NCBI RefSeq assembly: GCF_024129865.1 | Contig: NZ_JAMYFE010000066.1 | Span: 62,001 to 126,000 of the forward strand | Direction of reading: 5' to 3' | DNA: 64,000 nucleotides | DNA from: Stieleria tagensis | Lineage (GTDB): Bacteria > Planctomycetota > Planctomycetia > Pirellulales > Pirellulaceae | Part shown: positions 51,073 through 60,704 of the stretch, piece after piece | Layout of the letters: each line of letters starts with the position of its first letter | How positions within the stretch are numbered: position 1 is the first letter of the stretch | Made by a program: the position numbers and the translations under genes | Notes under the pieces: generated by a model | The model's input: the letters and a program-made list of their open reading frames with translations, nothing else | Databases searched by the model: none | Told to the model about the DNA's origin: nothing

Positions 51073-53538
51073 ATGAAAAAAGAAAAAATTGAACTCAATC
51101 TGCTTCTCCCCACGGTCAAAGATGCGGACGATTTGTGCATCAGGCGGTTGGCGGAGCTGCTACAAAGCAAAGCAGGAATCGACGCAGCACATTCTCTCAA
51201 GCCGAGTGACGAAAGCCGTGGACAAATCTGTGTACATTTCGACCCGAGCGTGGTTTCGACGGGCGAGGTTCGCGAATTGGCACGTCGAGCTGGGGCAGAG
51301 CTTGACCAACGCTACGGGCATTGGCATAAGCGAGTTGGGCCGATGCACGCAGGCAGAGCATCCGCCGTCGAATCGCGTTTGGCTCGCATCGACGGTGTCA
51401 TCGAATCAGTGGTCTCGCCGGACGGAGCCGTTCGAGTCGAATTTGATCGTCAAACAACCGACGCTTCGTCGATCGCAAGGGCACTGAATGATTGGTCATC
51501 GTCTGACCTGCAAGTTCGCGGCGAACTTGAGGGTCATCGGCATGACGACGAAGGCCACGAGGACGATCACGACCATGCCGATCATGATCACGCGCACGGC
51601 GGCATCTTCGGACCGAAGTCGGAGTTGATCTTTGCGATCCTTTGCGGCGTTTTTCTGTTGGTCGGTTGGCTGATCGAAACCTTCGCAGAACTGAACGAGT
51701 GGATTCCGCTGGGGTGCTACATCGCCGCTTACCTGTTCGGTGGCTACTATACCGTCATCGAAGCAGTCGAGAAAATCCGAGCGGGCAAGTTTGAGATCGA
51801 CTTCTTGATGATCGTGGCTGCCGCCGGTGCTGCGTCGCTGGGGGCGTGGGCCGAAGGTGCGTTGCTGTTGTTCCTGTTCAGCATCGGCCACGCCTTGGAA
51901 GGCTACGCGATGGGGCGAGCAAAACGTGCCATCGAAGCCTTGTCCGAACTGGCACCAAAGGCAGCACGGGTTCAACGCGATGGCAACGAATCAGAAATCT
52001 CAGTCGAAGACCTGGTCGTTGGCGACATCGTCATCATCAAACCTGACGAACGAGTCCCCGCAGACGGTTTCGTGACCGCCGGCGAGTCCAGCATCAACCA
52101 AGCACCGATCACAGGCGAGAGCGTGCCCGTCGACAAACGCCCTGTCGCGGACGTTGCCGATGCCGCATCCGATCCCGAGTCGCTTCCGCCAGAACATCGT
52201 GCCTTCGCTGGAACGATCAATCAATCGGGGTCGCTCGAAATCCAAGTCACCAAGCTCGCATCCGAAAACACACTGGCCCGTGTCGTCACGATGGTCAGCG
52301 AAGCAGAAACGCGGGTGTCACCAACGCAGAAGTTCACCAAGAAGTTCGAGCGATACTTTGTCCCGTCAGTCATTGCCGGTGTCCTACTGTTGATGTTCGC
52401 ACCGCTCGTCATCGACGAAACCTTCAGCGAATCGTTCTACCGAGCGATGGCGGTTCTAGTCGCCGCCAGCCCCTGTGCGCTCGCGATCGCAACGCCCAGT
52501 GCGGTGCTCAGCGGCGTCGCCCGAGCGGCACGCGGCGGTATCCTCGTCAAAGGTGGCGGGCCACTGGAAAGCCTTGGCAGTCTCAATGCAATCGCGTTCG
52601 ACAAAACCGGAACGCTCACCGAGGGCGAACCCAAAGTCACCGACGTTCGCACCGCTGACGGTGTTGATGAGACCGAATTGTTGAGAACCGCTATCGCAGT
52701 AGAAGACCTCAGCAAACATCCGCTTGCCAAAGCCGTGGTCCGCGACGGATTAAAAAGACTGGATGACGGTCTTACGATTCCGGATGCTACTGATTTGCAG
52801 AGCATCACCGGGCGCGGCATTCAAGCGACGGTCGAAGAAGACATCGTCCATATTGGCAAAGACGACTTGTTCGCCGAAGTCGAGGGGCCACCGCTACCAG
52901 ACAGCGTTCGCAAGATTGTTGAATCGCTCGAAGAGAATGGACGCACGACTATGATCGTCCGACGCGGCGATCGTTACCTCGGCGTCATCGGTTTGATGGA
53001 CACACCGCGTGAGGCTTCCAAGCGAACGATCTCGCGGCTTCGCGAACTTGGAATCGAGCGGATGATTATGATCTCAGGCGACAACCAAAAGGTCGCCAAT
53101 GCGGTCGCGAAGGAAGTCGGTCTCGACGAAGCCCGCGGCGACTTGATGCCCGACGATAAGGTCAACGAAATCAAAAAGCTGCAAAGCGAAGGCGGTGTCG
53201 CAATGGTCGGCGACGGAGTCAACGATGCACCCGCGATGGCATCCGCCTCAGTCGGCATCGCGATGGGAGCCGCCGGCAGCGATGTCGCCCTCGAAACCGC
53301 CGACGTCGCACTGATGGCCGACAACCTCGACCACTTGCCGCTGGCGATCGGACTCAGCCGCGCCACACGCCGCATCATCCGTCAAAACCTCTGGATGAGT
53401 CTCGGCATGGTCGCGTTCCTCGTCCCCGCCACGATCCTCGGTCTCAATATTGGCCCCGCAGTTGCATTGCACGAAGGCAGCACGCTCGTCGTCGTCTTCA
53501 ACGCATTGCGTTTACTTGCTTATAAACCGAAATTTTAA
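51073..53538 (+). CDS. P1B-type heavy-metal ATPase, SPC/HEGS type
   Basis: An 821-aa inner-membrane export ATPase. The N-terminal 200 residues hold two heavy-metal-domain-like folds without CxxC motifs and a His/Asp-rich linker (about 155-178). The transport motif is S466-P467-C468. TGES begins at 347, the phosphorylated Asp is D510 (DKTGTLT) and GDGVNDAPA starts at 713. The last helices carry H800-E-G-S-T. SPC plus HEGST is the signature of P1B-4 (CoaT-like) pumps, which move Co, Zn, Cd or Fe. The pump at 24361 is a different subtype (CPC). Confidence 0.9.
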   Translation: MKKEKIELNLLLPTVKDADDLCIRRLAELLQSKAGIDAAHSLKPSDESRGQICVHFDPSVVSTGEVRELARRAGAELDQRYGHWHKRVGPMHAGRASAVESRLARIDGVIESVVSPDGAVRVEFDRQTTDASSIARALNDWSSSDLQVRGELEGHRHDDEGHEDDHDHADHDHAHGGIFGPKSELIFAILCGVFLLVGWLIETFAELNEWIPLGCYIAAYLFGGYYTVIEAVEKIRAGKFEIDFLMIVAAAGAASLGAWAEGALLLFLFSIGHALEGYAMGRAKRAIEALSELAPKAARVQRDGNESEISVEDLVVGDIVIIKPDERVPADGFVTAGESSINQAPITGESVPVDKRPVADVADAASDPESLPPEHRAFAGTINQSGSLEIQVTKLASENTLARVVTMVSEAETRVSPTQKFTKKFERYFVPSVIAGVLLLMFAPLVIDETFSESFYRAMAVLVAASPCALAIATPSAVLSGVARAARGGILVKGGGPLESLGSLNAIAFDKTGTLTEGEPKVTDVRTADGVDETELLRTAIAVEDLSKHPLAKAVVRDGLKRLDDGLTIPDATDLQSITGRGIQATVEEDIVHIGKDDLFAEVEGPPLPDSVRKIVESLEENGRTTMIVRRGDRYLGVIGLMDTPREASKRTISRLRELGIERMIMISGDNQKVANAVAKEVGLDEARGDLMPDDKVNEIKKLQSEGGVAMVGDGVNDAPAMASASVGIAMGAAGSDVALETADVALMADNLDHLPLAIGLSRATRRIIRQNLWMSLGMVAFLVPATILGLNIGPAVALHEGSTLVVVFNALRLLAYKPKF

Positions 53539-53552
53539 GTGGAGAACTCTAC

Positions 53553-53687
53553 GTGGAAAACGACCGGCCAAGACATAACAAAAATGACGATCAACCCGAC
53601 GATACGAAGCATGTTCAAGGTATTCGTCGCGGCCGTTACATCGAAATCACGAGCCTGATCTACATCAGTCGCCCCTTCGCTTGGTGA
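53553..53687 (+). pseudogene. 5' remnant of an unknown gene
   Basis: GTG 53553 follows GGAG at 53541-53544 and opens a 44-aa frame. It reads ENDRPRHNKNDDQPDDTKHV, then GIRRGRYIEITSLI, then breaks off. The polar start followed by RGRYIEITS looks like the beginning of a membrane or regulatory protein. Its end runs into the last 28 bases of the CDF gene on the other strand, which also ends too early. Both ends were probably cut by one deletion or recombination near 53655-53690. Confidence 0.4.
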
Positions 53688-54526
53688 CCGATGACGTGCC
53701 CGTCGGCAATGGTCATGTCTGCAGCTACCTCGATATGAACGTCTGCAAAGTACTCCAATCCAGATTTGCGGCCCCAGAAATTTTCGACACCTAGCACTCC
53801 ATCCACCTCAAAAAGTACCGTTCGCAATTGACTCACGAGTTCTTCATCCGCCTGCGCGTCCATCAATTCATGAGTACTCTGACGCAGCTGATTAATAGCG
53901 GTCCACAAGATCGCCGCGACCACGACCAGTGAGGCGACTTCATCGGCCCAAATGTACGCTGGTCCGCCAATCCGGATGGTCGCAAGACCGAGTAGCACTG
54001 CCAGGGAACACAGTGCATCGCTACGATGGTCCCATGCCCCCGCGATGATCGACATCGACCCCGTCTCCCGGCCAACGCGTATCTTGTATCGATAGAGAAC
54101 TTCTTTCACGAGCACATTGCCACCCGCAATCCACAAAGTCCAAGCTGGTGGAATGACATGCGATTGTGAAAACCGGCTAATTGCTTCCCAGCCTATCCAT
54201 ATGGCGGAAACGATGATCAGTACCGCAACGTTCGAACCGGCAACCGCTTCGATTCGGGTATGCCCGTAGGGATGCTCTTCGTCGGCTGGTTTCTGCGCCA
54301 CGCGAAGGGCGAAGATAACCACGCACGAGGTGAGCACATCACCGATCGAGTTGGCAGCGTCGGATAGCAACGCGAAGGAATGTCCCACCAAGCCGCCGAC
54401 CAGTTTGATGATTGCGAGGGAAAGGTTGACTAGCAATCCTAGTACAGCGGCGTGTGTGGCATCGCGATAGGGTGAGCGAGCAGTGGCATTCACACTATGG
54501 GGCCAACTGGTGTTCGCCATCGGCAA
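53660..54526 (-). CDS. Cation diffusion facilitator (CDF) transporter, C-terminally shortened
   Basis: A 288-aa CDF metal/proton antiporter (CzcD/FieF group). The membrane metal site is visible: HSFALLSDAANSIGD with D56 and D63, and the second half AWDHRSDALCS. The cytoplasmic domain (VDGVLGVENFWGRKSG, YFADVHIEVAADMTIADGH) stops at GHQAKGRLM, about 10-15 residues short of the usual end (RDVLVHLEP-like). Loss of this last strand may weaken dimerisation, but the transport residues are intact. Its start overlaps the end of the upstream cytochrome c gene by 32 bases. Confidence 0.82.
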   Translation of the reverse strand: MPMANTSWPHSVNATARSPYRDATHAAVLGLLVNLSLAIIKLVGGLVGHSFALLSDAANSIGDVLTSCVVIFALRVAQKPADEEHPYGHTRIEAVAGSNVAVLIIVSAIWIGWEAISRFSQSHVIPPAWTLWIAGGNVLVKEVLYRYKIRVGRETGSMSIIAGAWDHRSDALCSLAVLLGLATIRIGGPAYIWADEVASLVVVAAILWTAINQLRQSTHELMDAQADEELVSQLRTVLFEVDGVLGVENFWGRKSGLEYFADVHIEVAADMTIADGHVIGHQAKGRLM

Positions 54527-55001
54527 AATCTTGGTGACACGCGTTGCAGTTTTGAATCATCGTGCGATATGCGACTTCAGAATCGGCCTGATTCTTCTGT
54601 TTGGCAGCTTGGTAAAGTTGCCCGCCAAATTTGCGAACGGTCGTCGCATGCTGGTTCCAATCTTGCGATTCTGACGCTGAGCCTCGGAACAAAAGCAAAT
54701 TGCCTCCCTCTGCCAAAATCAGTGAATCCGACTTGATGCTTTTCCAATTCGCGTTGTCTTTCTCAGAGATCGCCATCGACTCTTTGAGTCGCTTGTAGGT
54801 CGGTTGAAAGACGTACTCCATGAACTCGTGCATATCGCCCTCCACCGGAACCAGCTCCGATTTCAATTCATTGCTGGGTTCAACGCTCGGTGCCTGGGCG
54901 AAAGTCGCTGGAATCGGAGCTCGCGTTAAAATAATTAACGACGCGATTGCCGGAACAAGTAACATCCCAAGTGTCAGTGCAAAACGGTTGGTCTTCATCA
55001 C
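54495..55001 (-). CDS. Exported cytochrome c-like protein
   Basis: A 168-aa protein with a signal peptide (RFALTLGMLLVPAIASLII) and one heme motif near the C-terminus: C152-N-A-C155-H156. The rest is helical (EFMEYVFQPTYKRLKESMAI, WNQHATTVRKFGGQLYQAAK), which fits a cytochrome c' or DUF-type c fold with a C-terminal heme site. ATG at 55001 or 54998 is equally possible. It lies between the RND pump and CDF genes on the same strand. A link between electron transfer and metal export is suggested by position only. Confidence 0.72.
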   Translation of the reverse strand: MMKTNRFALTLGMLLVPAIASLIILTRAPIPATFAQAPSVEPSNELKSELVPVEGDMHEFMEYVFQPTYKRLKESMAISEKDNANWKSIKSDSLILAEGGNLLLFRGSASESQDWNQHATTVRKFGGQLYQAAKQKNQADSEVAYRTMIQNCNACHQDFADGEHQLAP

Positions 55002-55037
55002 GAAGGGTTCCTTTGAAGGGAGAGGGACAAAAAAGTT

Positions 55038-58000
55038 TTAGTGGACGAACTGAGTCTTATCGTACGCTTCGGGCTCAACCTGTTTCGGCTCGAACCAGCG
55101 ATAAATCGTCGGCAATACCAACAACGTTAAAGCCGTCGACGTGATCAAGCCTCCAATGACCACTGTTGCCAGAGGCCGTTGGACTTCGGCACCGGAGCTT
55201 GACGAGAGTGCCATCGGAACGAATCCCAACGCACCGCACATGGCCGTCATCAGAACCGGACGCAATCGGTCGATCGCACCAATGATGACCGCATCACGTT
55301 GCGAATCGCCGGCATGACGTAAGTGCCGGACGTGCTCGATCAACACGACACCATTCATCACTGCGATACCGAACAATGCGATGAATCCGACGCCCGCAGA
55401 GATCGAGAATGGCAAATCGCGTGCCCACAGGGCAAGCACACCACCGGTCGCGGCAATGGGCACGTTTAAATAGATCAGCATCGCCAATTTGACCGAACTG
55501 AAGGTCATGTACAGCAATGCAAAGATTAAGGTCAGCGCGACCGGGACTGCGATGGCTAAACGCCCGGTCGCTTGTTGCAGATTCTCGAATTGCCCGCCCC
55601 AGCGGAGCATGTAGCCCGGCGGCAACTCTACCCGTTGGTCAACGACTGCTTGGGCTTCGGCGACAAAACCGGCCAAGTCACGTCCACGCACGTTGCACTG
55701 AACGAGCAATCGACGGCGAACCGCGTCACGGCTGATTTCAACCGGACCATCTTCGGTGACAATATCGGCGAGTTGCGAGATCGGGATGGGCCGGCCGTGG
55801 GCGTCGTCCACTTTCAACGCCAAGAGCTGGTCGGTGTTCTCGCGAGACTCAGGTCGCAATCGAACTTGCAAAGGGAAACGCCGCTGGCCCTCGAACACTT
55901 GACCGACCTGGATTCCGCCGACCGAACTGACGGCATCGAGCACCTCTCGCGTGTTGATGCCGTAACGAGCCAAATCCTGCCGCCGAACTTTGACTCGCAA
56001 GTACGAGAGCCCGGCGATCTGTTGGGCCGCGACATCGGCCGCCCCTTCGACTTGATTGAGGGCGCGGACGAGTTCATCGCCCTTGACCTTCAGCACATCG
56101 AGATCATCGCCATACAAGCTCAGTCCAATGTCGCTTCGCACGCCCGCTACCAACTCTTGGACTCGCAATTCGATCGGCTGCGTGAAGCTAAACGCGTTAC
56201 CGGGCACCTCCTTGATCAACGCGGCTTGCATCTCTTCGATCAAATCGGCCTTGGATCTTCCCTCGCCGTATTCGGCATGCGGGTCGAGTCTGACAAAGAT
56301 GTCCGTCTGGTAAACTCCCATGGGATCGTTAGCGATCTCCGGACGGCCCGTCTTGGAAACCACTGTCTCGACTTGAGGAAATTTCAATAGGGTTCGTTCC
56401 ATCGCTTTGGTCATCTCGATCGACGTTTCGAGCGACACGCTGGGCAACCGCGTCGCTTGGATCGCGATGTCTCCCTCGTCTAATTTGGGGACAAATTCGA
56501 CGCCGAATCCGCTGGCCAGGAACACACTGCCCACAAACAAGACGACCGAACCGACGAACATCGGGAGCGGCCGCTTCATCGCGAACATCAGCATCGGTCG
56601 ATAAGTTGATTTCAATCCACGAACCACAAACGTCTCACGCTGTTTCACCCGCCGGGCCAAAAACAAAGATGCCAAAACAGGCATCACGGTCACCGACAGG
56701 ATCAACGCCGAGGAGAGTGCCGTCATGAAGGTGAATGCCATCGGACGAAACATCTTGCCTTCCATGCCTTGCAAACTCAGGATCGGAAGAAACACGATGA
56801 TCACGATCAGCCCGGCAAAGAGAATTGGCTTCCCAACTTCCTTTGCCGACTCGCGGAAGACACCTTCGGGAACGTGATCGCCGTCGTGTTCTTTTTGATA
56901 TTGCATCGCCCGTCGAACACAGTTTTCGACCATCACCACGGCCCCGTCAACGATTACCCCGAAGTCAACCGCCCCGAGGCTCATCAGGTTGGCTGATACA
57001 CCGGCATAGCGCATCGCGATCAACGCACACATTGCCGACAACGGAATTGCCGCAGCAACGATCAATCCGGCTCGGACATCACCCAAAAGCACAAACAAGG
57101 TCACGATGACGAGGATCACGCCGAGTCCGATATTTTCGCCAACGGTGTGAATCGTCTTGGCGACCAGTTCCGTCCGATCGTAGAACGTGTCGATCACAAT
57201 GCCTTCGGGCAGCGTCTTCTGAATTTCCGTTATCTTGGCCTTCACATCGCCGACGACCTGACGAGAATTGCCCCCCATCAACATCATCACCATGCCGATA
57301 ACCGCCTCGCGGTTGCCGTCGCGTGTCACAGCACCCTGGCGTAACATCGGGGCAAATTCGACTCTTGCAATGTCGGCGATGCGAATCGGCGTCCCTTCCC
57401 GACTGTCCAAAACAATCATTCGAATGTCGTCGAGCGAGCTGACTAATCCTTCGCCCCGAATTAACCTCTGCTCGGCATTGTGCGCAATGTACCCGCCGCC
57501 GGCGTTTCCGTTGTTCTGTTCCAAAGCATCCATGACCTGGGTCAAAGAAATGTCATAGTTTTGCAGTTTGGCAGGGTCGATCTGTACCTCGTACGTCTTT
57601 AATGCTCCGCCGAAAGTGTTGACTTCGATGACCCCCGGAACGCTGCGAAGTTGAAACGCGATCTGCCAATCCAACACGGTGCGCAGATCGGTCAACGAAT
57701 GGTCAAATCCTGGCTCCGCGCGGACTTCGAATTGGTATATTTCGCTCATGCCCGTCGCAATCGGTCCGAGTTCGGGCGTCCCCATTCCTGGCGGAATGTC
57801 TTCGCGAGCTTTCAGTAATCTTTCGCTGATTAAGTTCCTCGCCCAGTAGATATCGGTCCCGTCTTCGAATGCAACCGTGACGGCTGACAATCCAAACCGG
57901 CTAATCGACCGAATCTCGTCGACCTTGGGGATACCGCTCATCGCGTTCTCGATCGGGAATGTGATGAACTGTTCGACCTCGACCGGACCGAGAGCGGGCG

Positions 58001-58157
58001 AGTTGGTAAGGACCTGCACTTGCACGTTCGTCAGGTCGGGAACCGCGTCGAGCGGGATCGTTGCGGCGGCGAAAAAGCCCATGCCGAGGATCGCCAAAGA
58101 CAATAAGATGACGATGAAGCGGTTGTTAAGAGAAAAATCGATGAGAAAGTTGACCAT
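55038..58157 (-). CDS. Heavy-metal RND efflux pump, CzcA type
   Basis: A 1039-aa HME-RND pump. Unlike the other two in the window, its fourth membrane segment is D398-F-G400-V-I-V-D404-G-A-V-V-M-V-E-N, the DFG-x3-DGA-x4-EN pattern of CzcA-like Zn/Co/Cd pumps. The N-terminus (TIPLDAVPDLTNVQVQVLTN) and GVVLIEHVRHLRH in the second half are typical. The adaptor gene stop overlaps or abuts its start (58159), so the two are one unit. Outer-membrane partner may be the TolC-like protein at 62301 on the same strand. Confidence 0.92.
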   Translation of the reverse strand: MVNFLIDFSLNNRFIVILLSLAILGMGFFAAATIPLDAVPDLTNVQVQVLTNSPALGPVEVEQFITFPIENAMSGIPKVDEIRSISRFGLSAVTVAFEDGTDIYWARNLISERLLKAREDIPPGMGTPELGPIATGMSEIYQFEVRAEPGFDHSLTDLRTVLDWQIAFQLRSVPGVIEVNTFGGALKTYEVQIDPAKLQNYDISLTQVMDALEQNNGNAGGGYIAHNAEQRLIRGEGLVSSLDDIRMIVLDSREGTPIRIADIARVEFAPMLRQGAVTRDGNREAVIGMVMMLMGGNSRQVVGDVKAKITEIQKTLPEGIVIDTFYDRTELVAKTIHTVGENIGLGVILVIVTLFVLLGDVRAGLIVAAAIPLSAMCALIAMRYAGVSANLMSLGAVDFGVIVDGAVVMVENCVRRAMQYQKEHDGDHVPEGVFRESAKEVGKPILFAGLIVIIVFLPILSLQGMEGKMFRPMAFTFMTALSSALILSVTVMPVLASLFLARRVKQRETFVVRGLKSTYRPMLMFAMKRPLPMFVGSVVLFVGSVFLASGFGVEFVPKLDEGDIAIQATRLPSVSLETSIEMTKAMERTLLKFPQVETVVSKTGRPEIANDPMGVYQTDIFVRLDPHAEYGEGRSKADLIEEMQAALIKEVPGNAFSFTQPIELRVQELVAGVRSDIGLSLYGDDLDVLKVKGDELVRALNQVEGAADVAAQQIAGLSYLRVKVRRQDLARYGINTREVLDAVSSVGGIQVGQVFEGQRRFPLQVRLRPESRENTDQLLALKVDDAHGRPIPISQLADIVTEDGPVEISRDAVRRRLLVQCNVRGRDLAGFVAEAQAVVDQRVELPPGYMLRWGGQFENLQQATGRLAIAVPVALTLIFALLYMTFSSVKLAMLIYLNVPIAATGGVLALWARDLPFSISAGVGFIALFGIAVMNGVVLIEHVRHLRHAGDSQRDAVIIGAIDRLRPVLMTAMCGALGFVPMALSSSSGAEVQRPLATVVIGGLITSTALTLLVLPTIYRWFEPKQVEPEAYDKTQFVH

Positions 58158-58158
58158 C

Positions 58159-59628
58159 TTATTCGTCTCCTAACAATTCGGCGAGCAATTGCGACTTCAA
58201 GATAAAACCGCCCGCAGTTACGACGGACTCGCCTTTTTGCAGGCCAGAGCGGACGACGATAGAGTTGCCACTCGTTGCTCCTACGATGACGTCACGACGT
58301 TGAAACTGATCGTTTCCTTGATGCACAAAGACGAACTGCTTTCCCTCGTGTTGCTGCACCGCAGCCGAAGGGATCACAACGGATTCAGATTGTCGGATCG
58401 GCAATTCGATGTTGACAAACATGCCGGGCTTCAGCCGGTGATCCACGTTATCAGCGATCGCTCGCAACGATATCGTGCGAGTCGCTTCATCCATGATCTC
58501 CCCGGTATAAAAAACCTTGGCCTTGAAAACCTGGGCAGGCAATGCGTCGTTGCGAAGTGTGATCGTCTGGTCCTTGAATGAATCTAGATACGGAAGATGC
58601 TCTTCGTAAATGTTCGCGACGACCCAAACTGTGGATAGATCCGCAATGCTGAGCAACATCACATCGGGCCGCACCTGCTCGCGCAGCACGACGTCTTTCG
58701 ACAAAACTGTTCCGTCGAAGGGGGCGCGGATGGCGTAATGCGAGAGCGTTTCGCCCTGTTTGGCCGGGTCAATTTCTGCGATGTCCTCGGCGTCGACGTT
58801 GAGGATTTGGAGGTTGGTTGCAGCGACCAACACCTCGGCTTCGCCTTCCTTGACGGCTTGGCTCGACATCAAGGTGGTAGTTTGCAACTCGTGTTGAATT
58901 TGTTCAATGCGTGCCTGAAACGTAGCTTGGTCGGCGTTGCGTTTTGCGGTCGCCGCCAGTAGTGTTTTCCCGGAAACGGCACCCGATTGGGAAACACCTT
59001 CCAGGCGTTCGACGTCCGCATCGGACTTCAAGTATGCCGCGTAGGATGCCAAAGCACGTTCGCGGAAATCGCCCATCGGGCGGTCGCGGAATTGGGTCTC
59101 GATCTCTTGGATATCGACGTTGTCCCTTAGTGACTGCAGCAACTCGGTGGCGTTCGCGGCGATTGTGGCTTGCAATTCATTCTTGGCGCGGGCTAGTTCG
59201 AGCTGCAGTCGCGCTTGATACAGGGCTAGCTTGGCCGATCCCACTTCACGGCTGTGGATTACGGCCAATCGATCGTTGGATTTGACGGTCTGCCCGAGTC
59301 GCACGGAAACGTCGTCGACGGTTCCCTCGACCATCGAATAAATGTGAGCCACGCGATCTTGGTTGAGCGATATTTGTCCGGTCAGCCGCAATACTCTGTC
59401 GAGCGGTTCTTCACCTGCCGCTTCGATCTGAATTCCGGATGCTCGCCACTGCTCCTGAGGCAGACTAATGATGGCAGCGGTGTCGGCAACGTCGACTGGA
59501 GTGTCGTGTCTTTGAGCCGACACTTCGTTGAACGCTGAGCTCAATACGGATATGAACGATATGAAAAGCATCCAACGGCCACGCCTGGGACGCGAGATAC
59601 AAGGCAGAAGGTAGTTTCGATTCAACAT
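58159..59628 (-). CDS. RND efflux periplasmic adaptor subunit (HlyD/CusB family)
   Basis: ATG at 59628 is chosen because it starts a signal/anchor region (RGRWMLFISFISVLSSAFNEVSAQ); the longer frame to 59811 adds 61 residues unlike an export signal. The 489-aa adaptor has RVAHIYSMVEGTVDDVSVRL (first lipoyl half), a helical hairpin (about 170-280), the second half (APFDGTVLSKDVVLREQVRP) and barrel domain (LKPGMFVNIELPI). The C-terminus (GESVVTAGGFILKSQLLAEL) fits CzcB/CusB relatives. It has no His-rich extension, unlike the other two adaptors. Confidence 0.88.
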   Translation of the reverse strand: MLNRNYLLPCISRPRRGRWMLFISFISVLSSAFNEVSAQRHDTPVDVADTAAIISLPQEQWRASGIQIEAAGEEPLDRVLRLTGQISLNQDRVAHIYSMVEGTVDDVSVRLGQTVKSNDRLAVIHSREVGSAKLALYQARLQLELARAKNELQATIAANATELLQSLRDNVDIQEIETQFRDRPMGDFRERALASYAAYLKSDADVERLEGVSQSGAVSGKTLLAATAKRNADQATFQARIEQIQHELQTTTLMSSQAVKEGEAEVLVAATNLQILNVDAEDIAEIDPAKQGETLSHYAIRAPFDGTVLSKDVVLREQVRPDVMLLSIADLSTVWVVANIYEEHLPYLDSFKDQTITLRNDALPAQVFKAKVFYTGEIMDEATRTISLRAIADNVDHRLKPGMFVNIELPIRQSESVVIPSAAVQQHEGKQFVFVHQGNDQFQRRDVIVGATSGNSIVVRSGLQKGESVVTAGGFILKSQLLAELLGDE

Positions 59629-59856
59629 AGGGATTCTCGCTGAGAGTATGCTTGTCTCGTATGACATAGCGGGGCTAGCAACTTTGGGCTTCAATTCTTT
59701 CACTCGTAAGCCGAGCGAATGATTGTCGCAAATGGCGTCGGTGAATAAGCGGGACCGCTCTTCCTTCACATGAAAGCATGACCGCGGAGGCATACCTGCC
59801 TTAGCAATCATCGAAGCGGTAGAGCGGAACCAGCGGCGTTTAGAGGAATCGTCGAG

Positions 59857-60318
59857 TTAACAACGAATGACGCCAAGAAGTTCGGGAAGAGAGTGGCGGC
59901 TTGCCAATAATCCAATCGTTGTATACGAGTGTCGACGGTTGCTCGAGATTGCTGGCGCGATGACGGTACTTTGCCAAACCCAAGCATCCAGTTTGGACTC
60001 ATCCGGAAGGTCGCCGGCACCACGGATCACGCTATTTATCGATAGATCGCACTGCGTCCCGGAGCCAACGTCATTAACCCCAATCAGGGAGTCCATCTGC
60101 AAGACCCAATGCCAATGCCAGTCCGATGGCCAATTGTCAGCGTTGGCAATTCCGCCGTGGCATGCTTGTAAGTGCAGAGACATCTCTTGCGCTGACCAAC
60201 CGAGTCCGACGTCACCGTGACAGTGTCCAACCGGAACGGGCGCAGGCCACAGTAACACCAAAAGCAAAACGAGCTTGGCGATCATGTGAAAGATGCGTTT
60301 TGGCAACCTTGTTGGCAT
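59857..60318 (-). CDS. Small exported His-containing protein
   Basis: A 153-aa protein with a signal peptide (KLVLLLVLLWPAPVPVGHCHG) followed by His/Trp-rich parts (CHGGIANADNWPSDWHWHW). The start may be 60318 or the second Met at 60285. The position upstream of an RND adaptor, and the GHCHG right after the signal, parallel the genes at 16806 and 40254. No family is recognised. Its end is 229 bases from the adaptor start on the same strand. Confidence 0.55.
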   Translation of the reverse strand: MPTRLPKRIFHMIAKLVLLLVLLWPAPVPVGHCHGDVGLGWSAQEMSLHLQACHGGIANADNWPSDWHWHWVLQMDSLIGVNDVGSGTQCDLSINSVIRGAGDLPDESKLDAWVWQSTVIAPAISSNRRHSYTTIGLLASRHSLPELLGVIRC

Positions 60319-60704
60319 CAGCTTCTAAGAAGGCAAAGCAGCGAGGATCTTGAGAGAATTTCTAAGATTAGTTATGTTAGTCGCGAGTTTTTCGTCAGTC
60401 AATCGGCAAGATGGCTTGTCAACGCCGCCCAGCGCACAGGTTTCAAAACCTGTTTTGTCTTGAAGAGCGCTGAGCATTGGCCAATAAAAAAGGGGGAAAC
60501 GACCCTACTTGCTATCCGGGTGGATCGTTATCGCATCACCGGAAGAGGGATGGCCTGTCGTTTGTTCGAGTGGCTTTCTTCACATTTGACGCTGTCGGTC
60601 CCAGAGCAGTTTAGTCGCGATCTGACGGAGATTTCTTTGGTGGATCGGCGGCTTGCCGGACGTTTCCCTAGGAAACGACAGCACGGCTTCCTGGATGTCG
60701 GGAG
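60319..60704. other. Intergenic region before the degraded module
   Basis: About 390 bases without a supportable gene. A terminator-like hairpin, ACAGGTTT-CA-AAACCTGT followed by TTT, lies at 60436-60456 on the plus strand. The frames across this stretch show no known domain. Confidence 0.4.
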
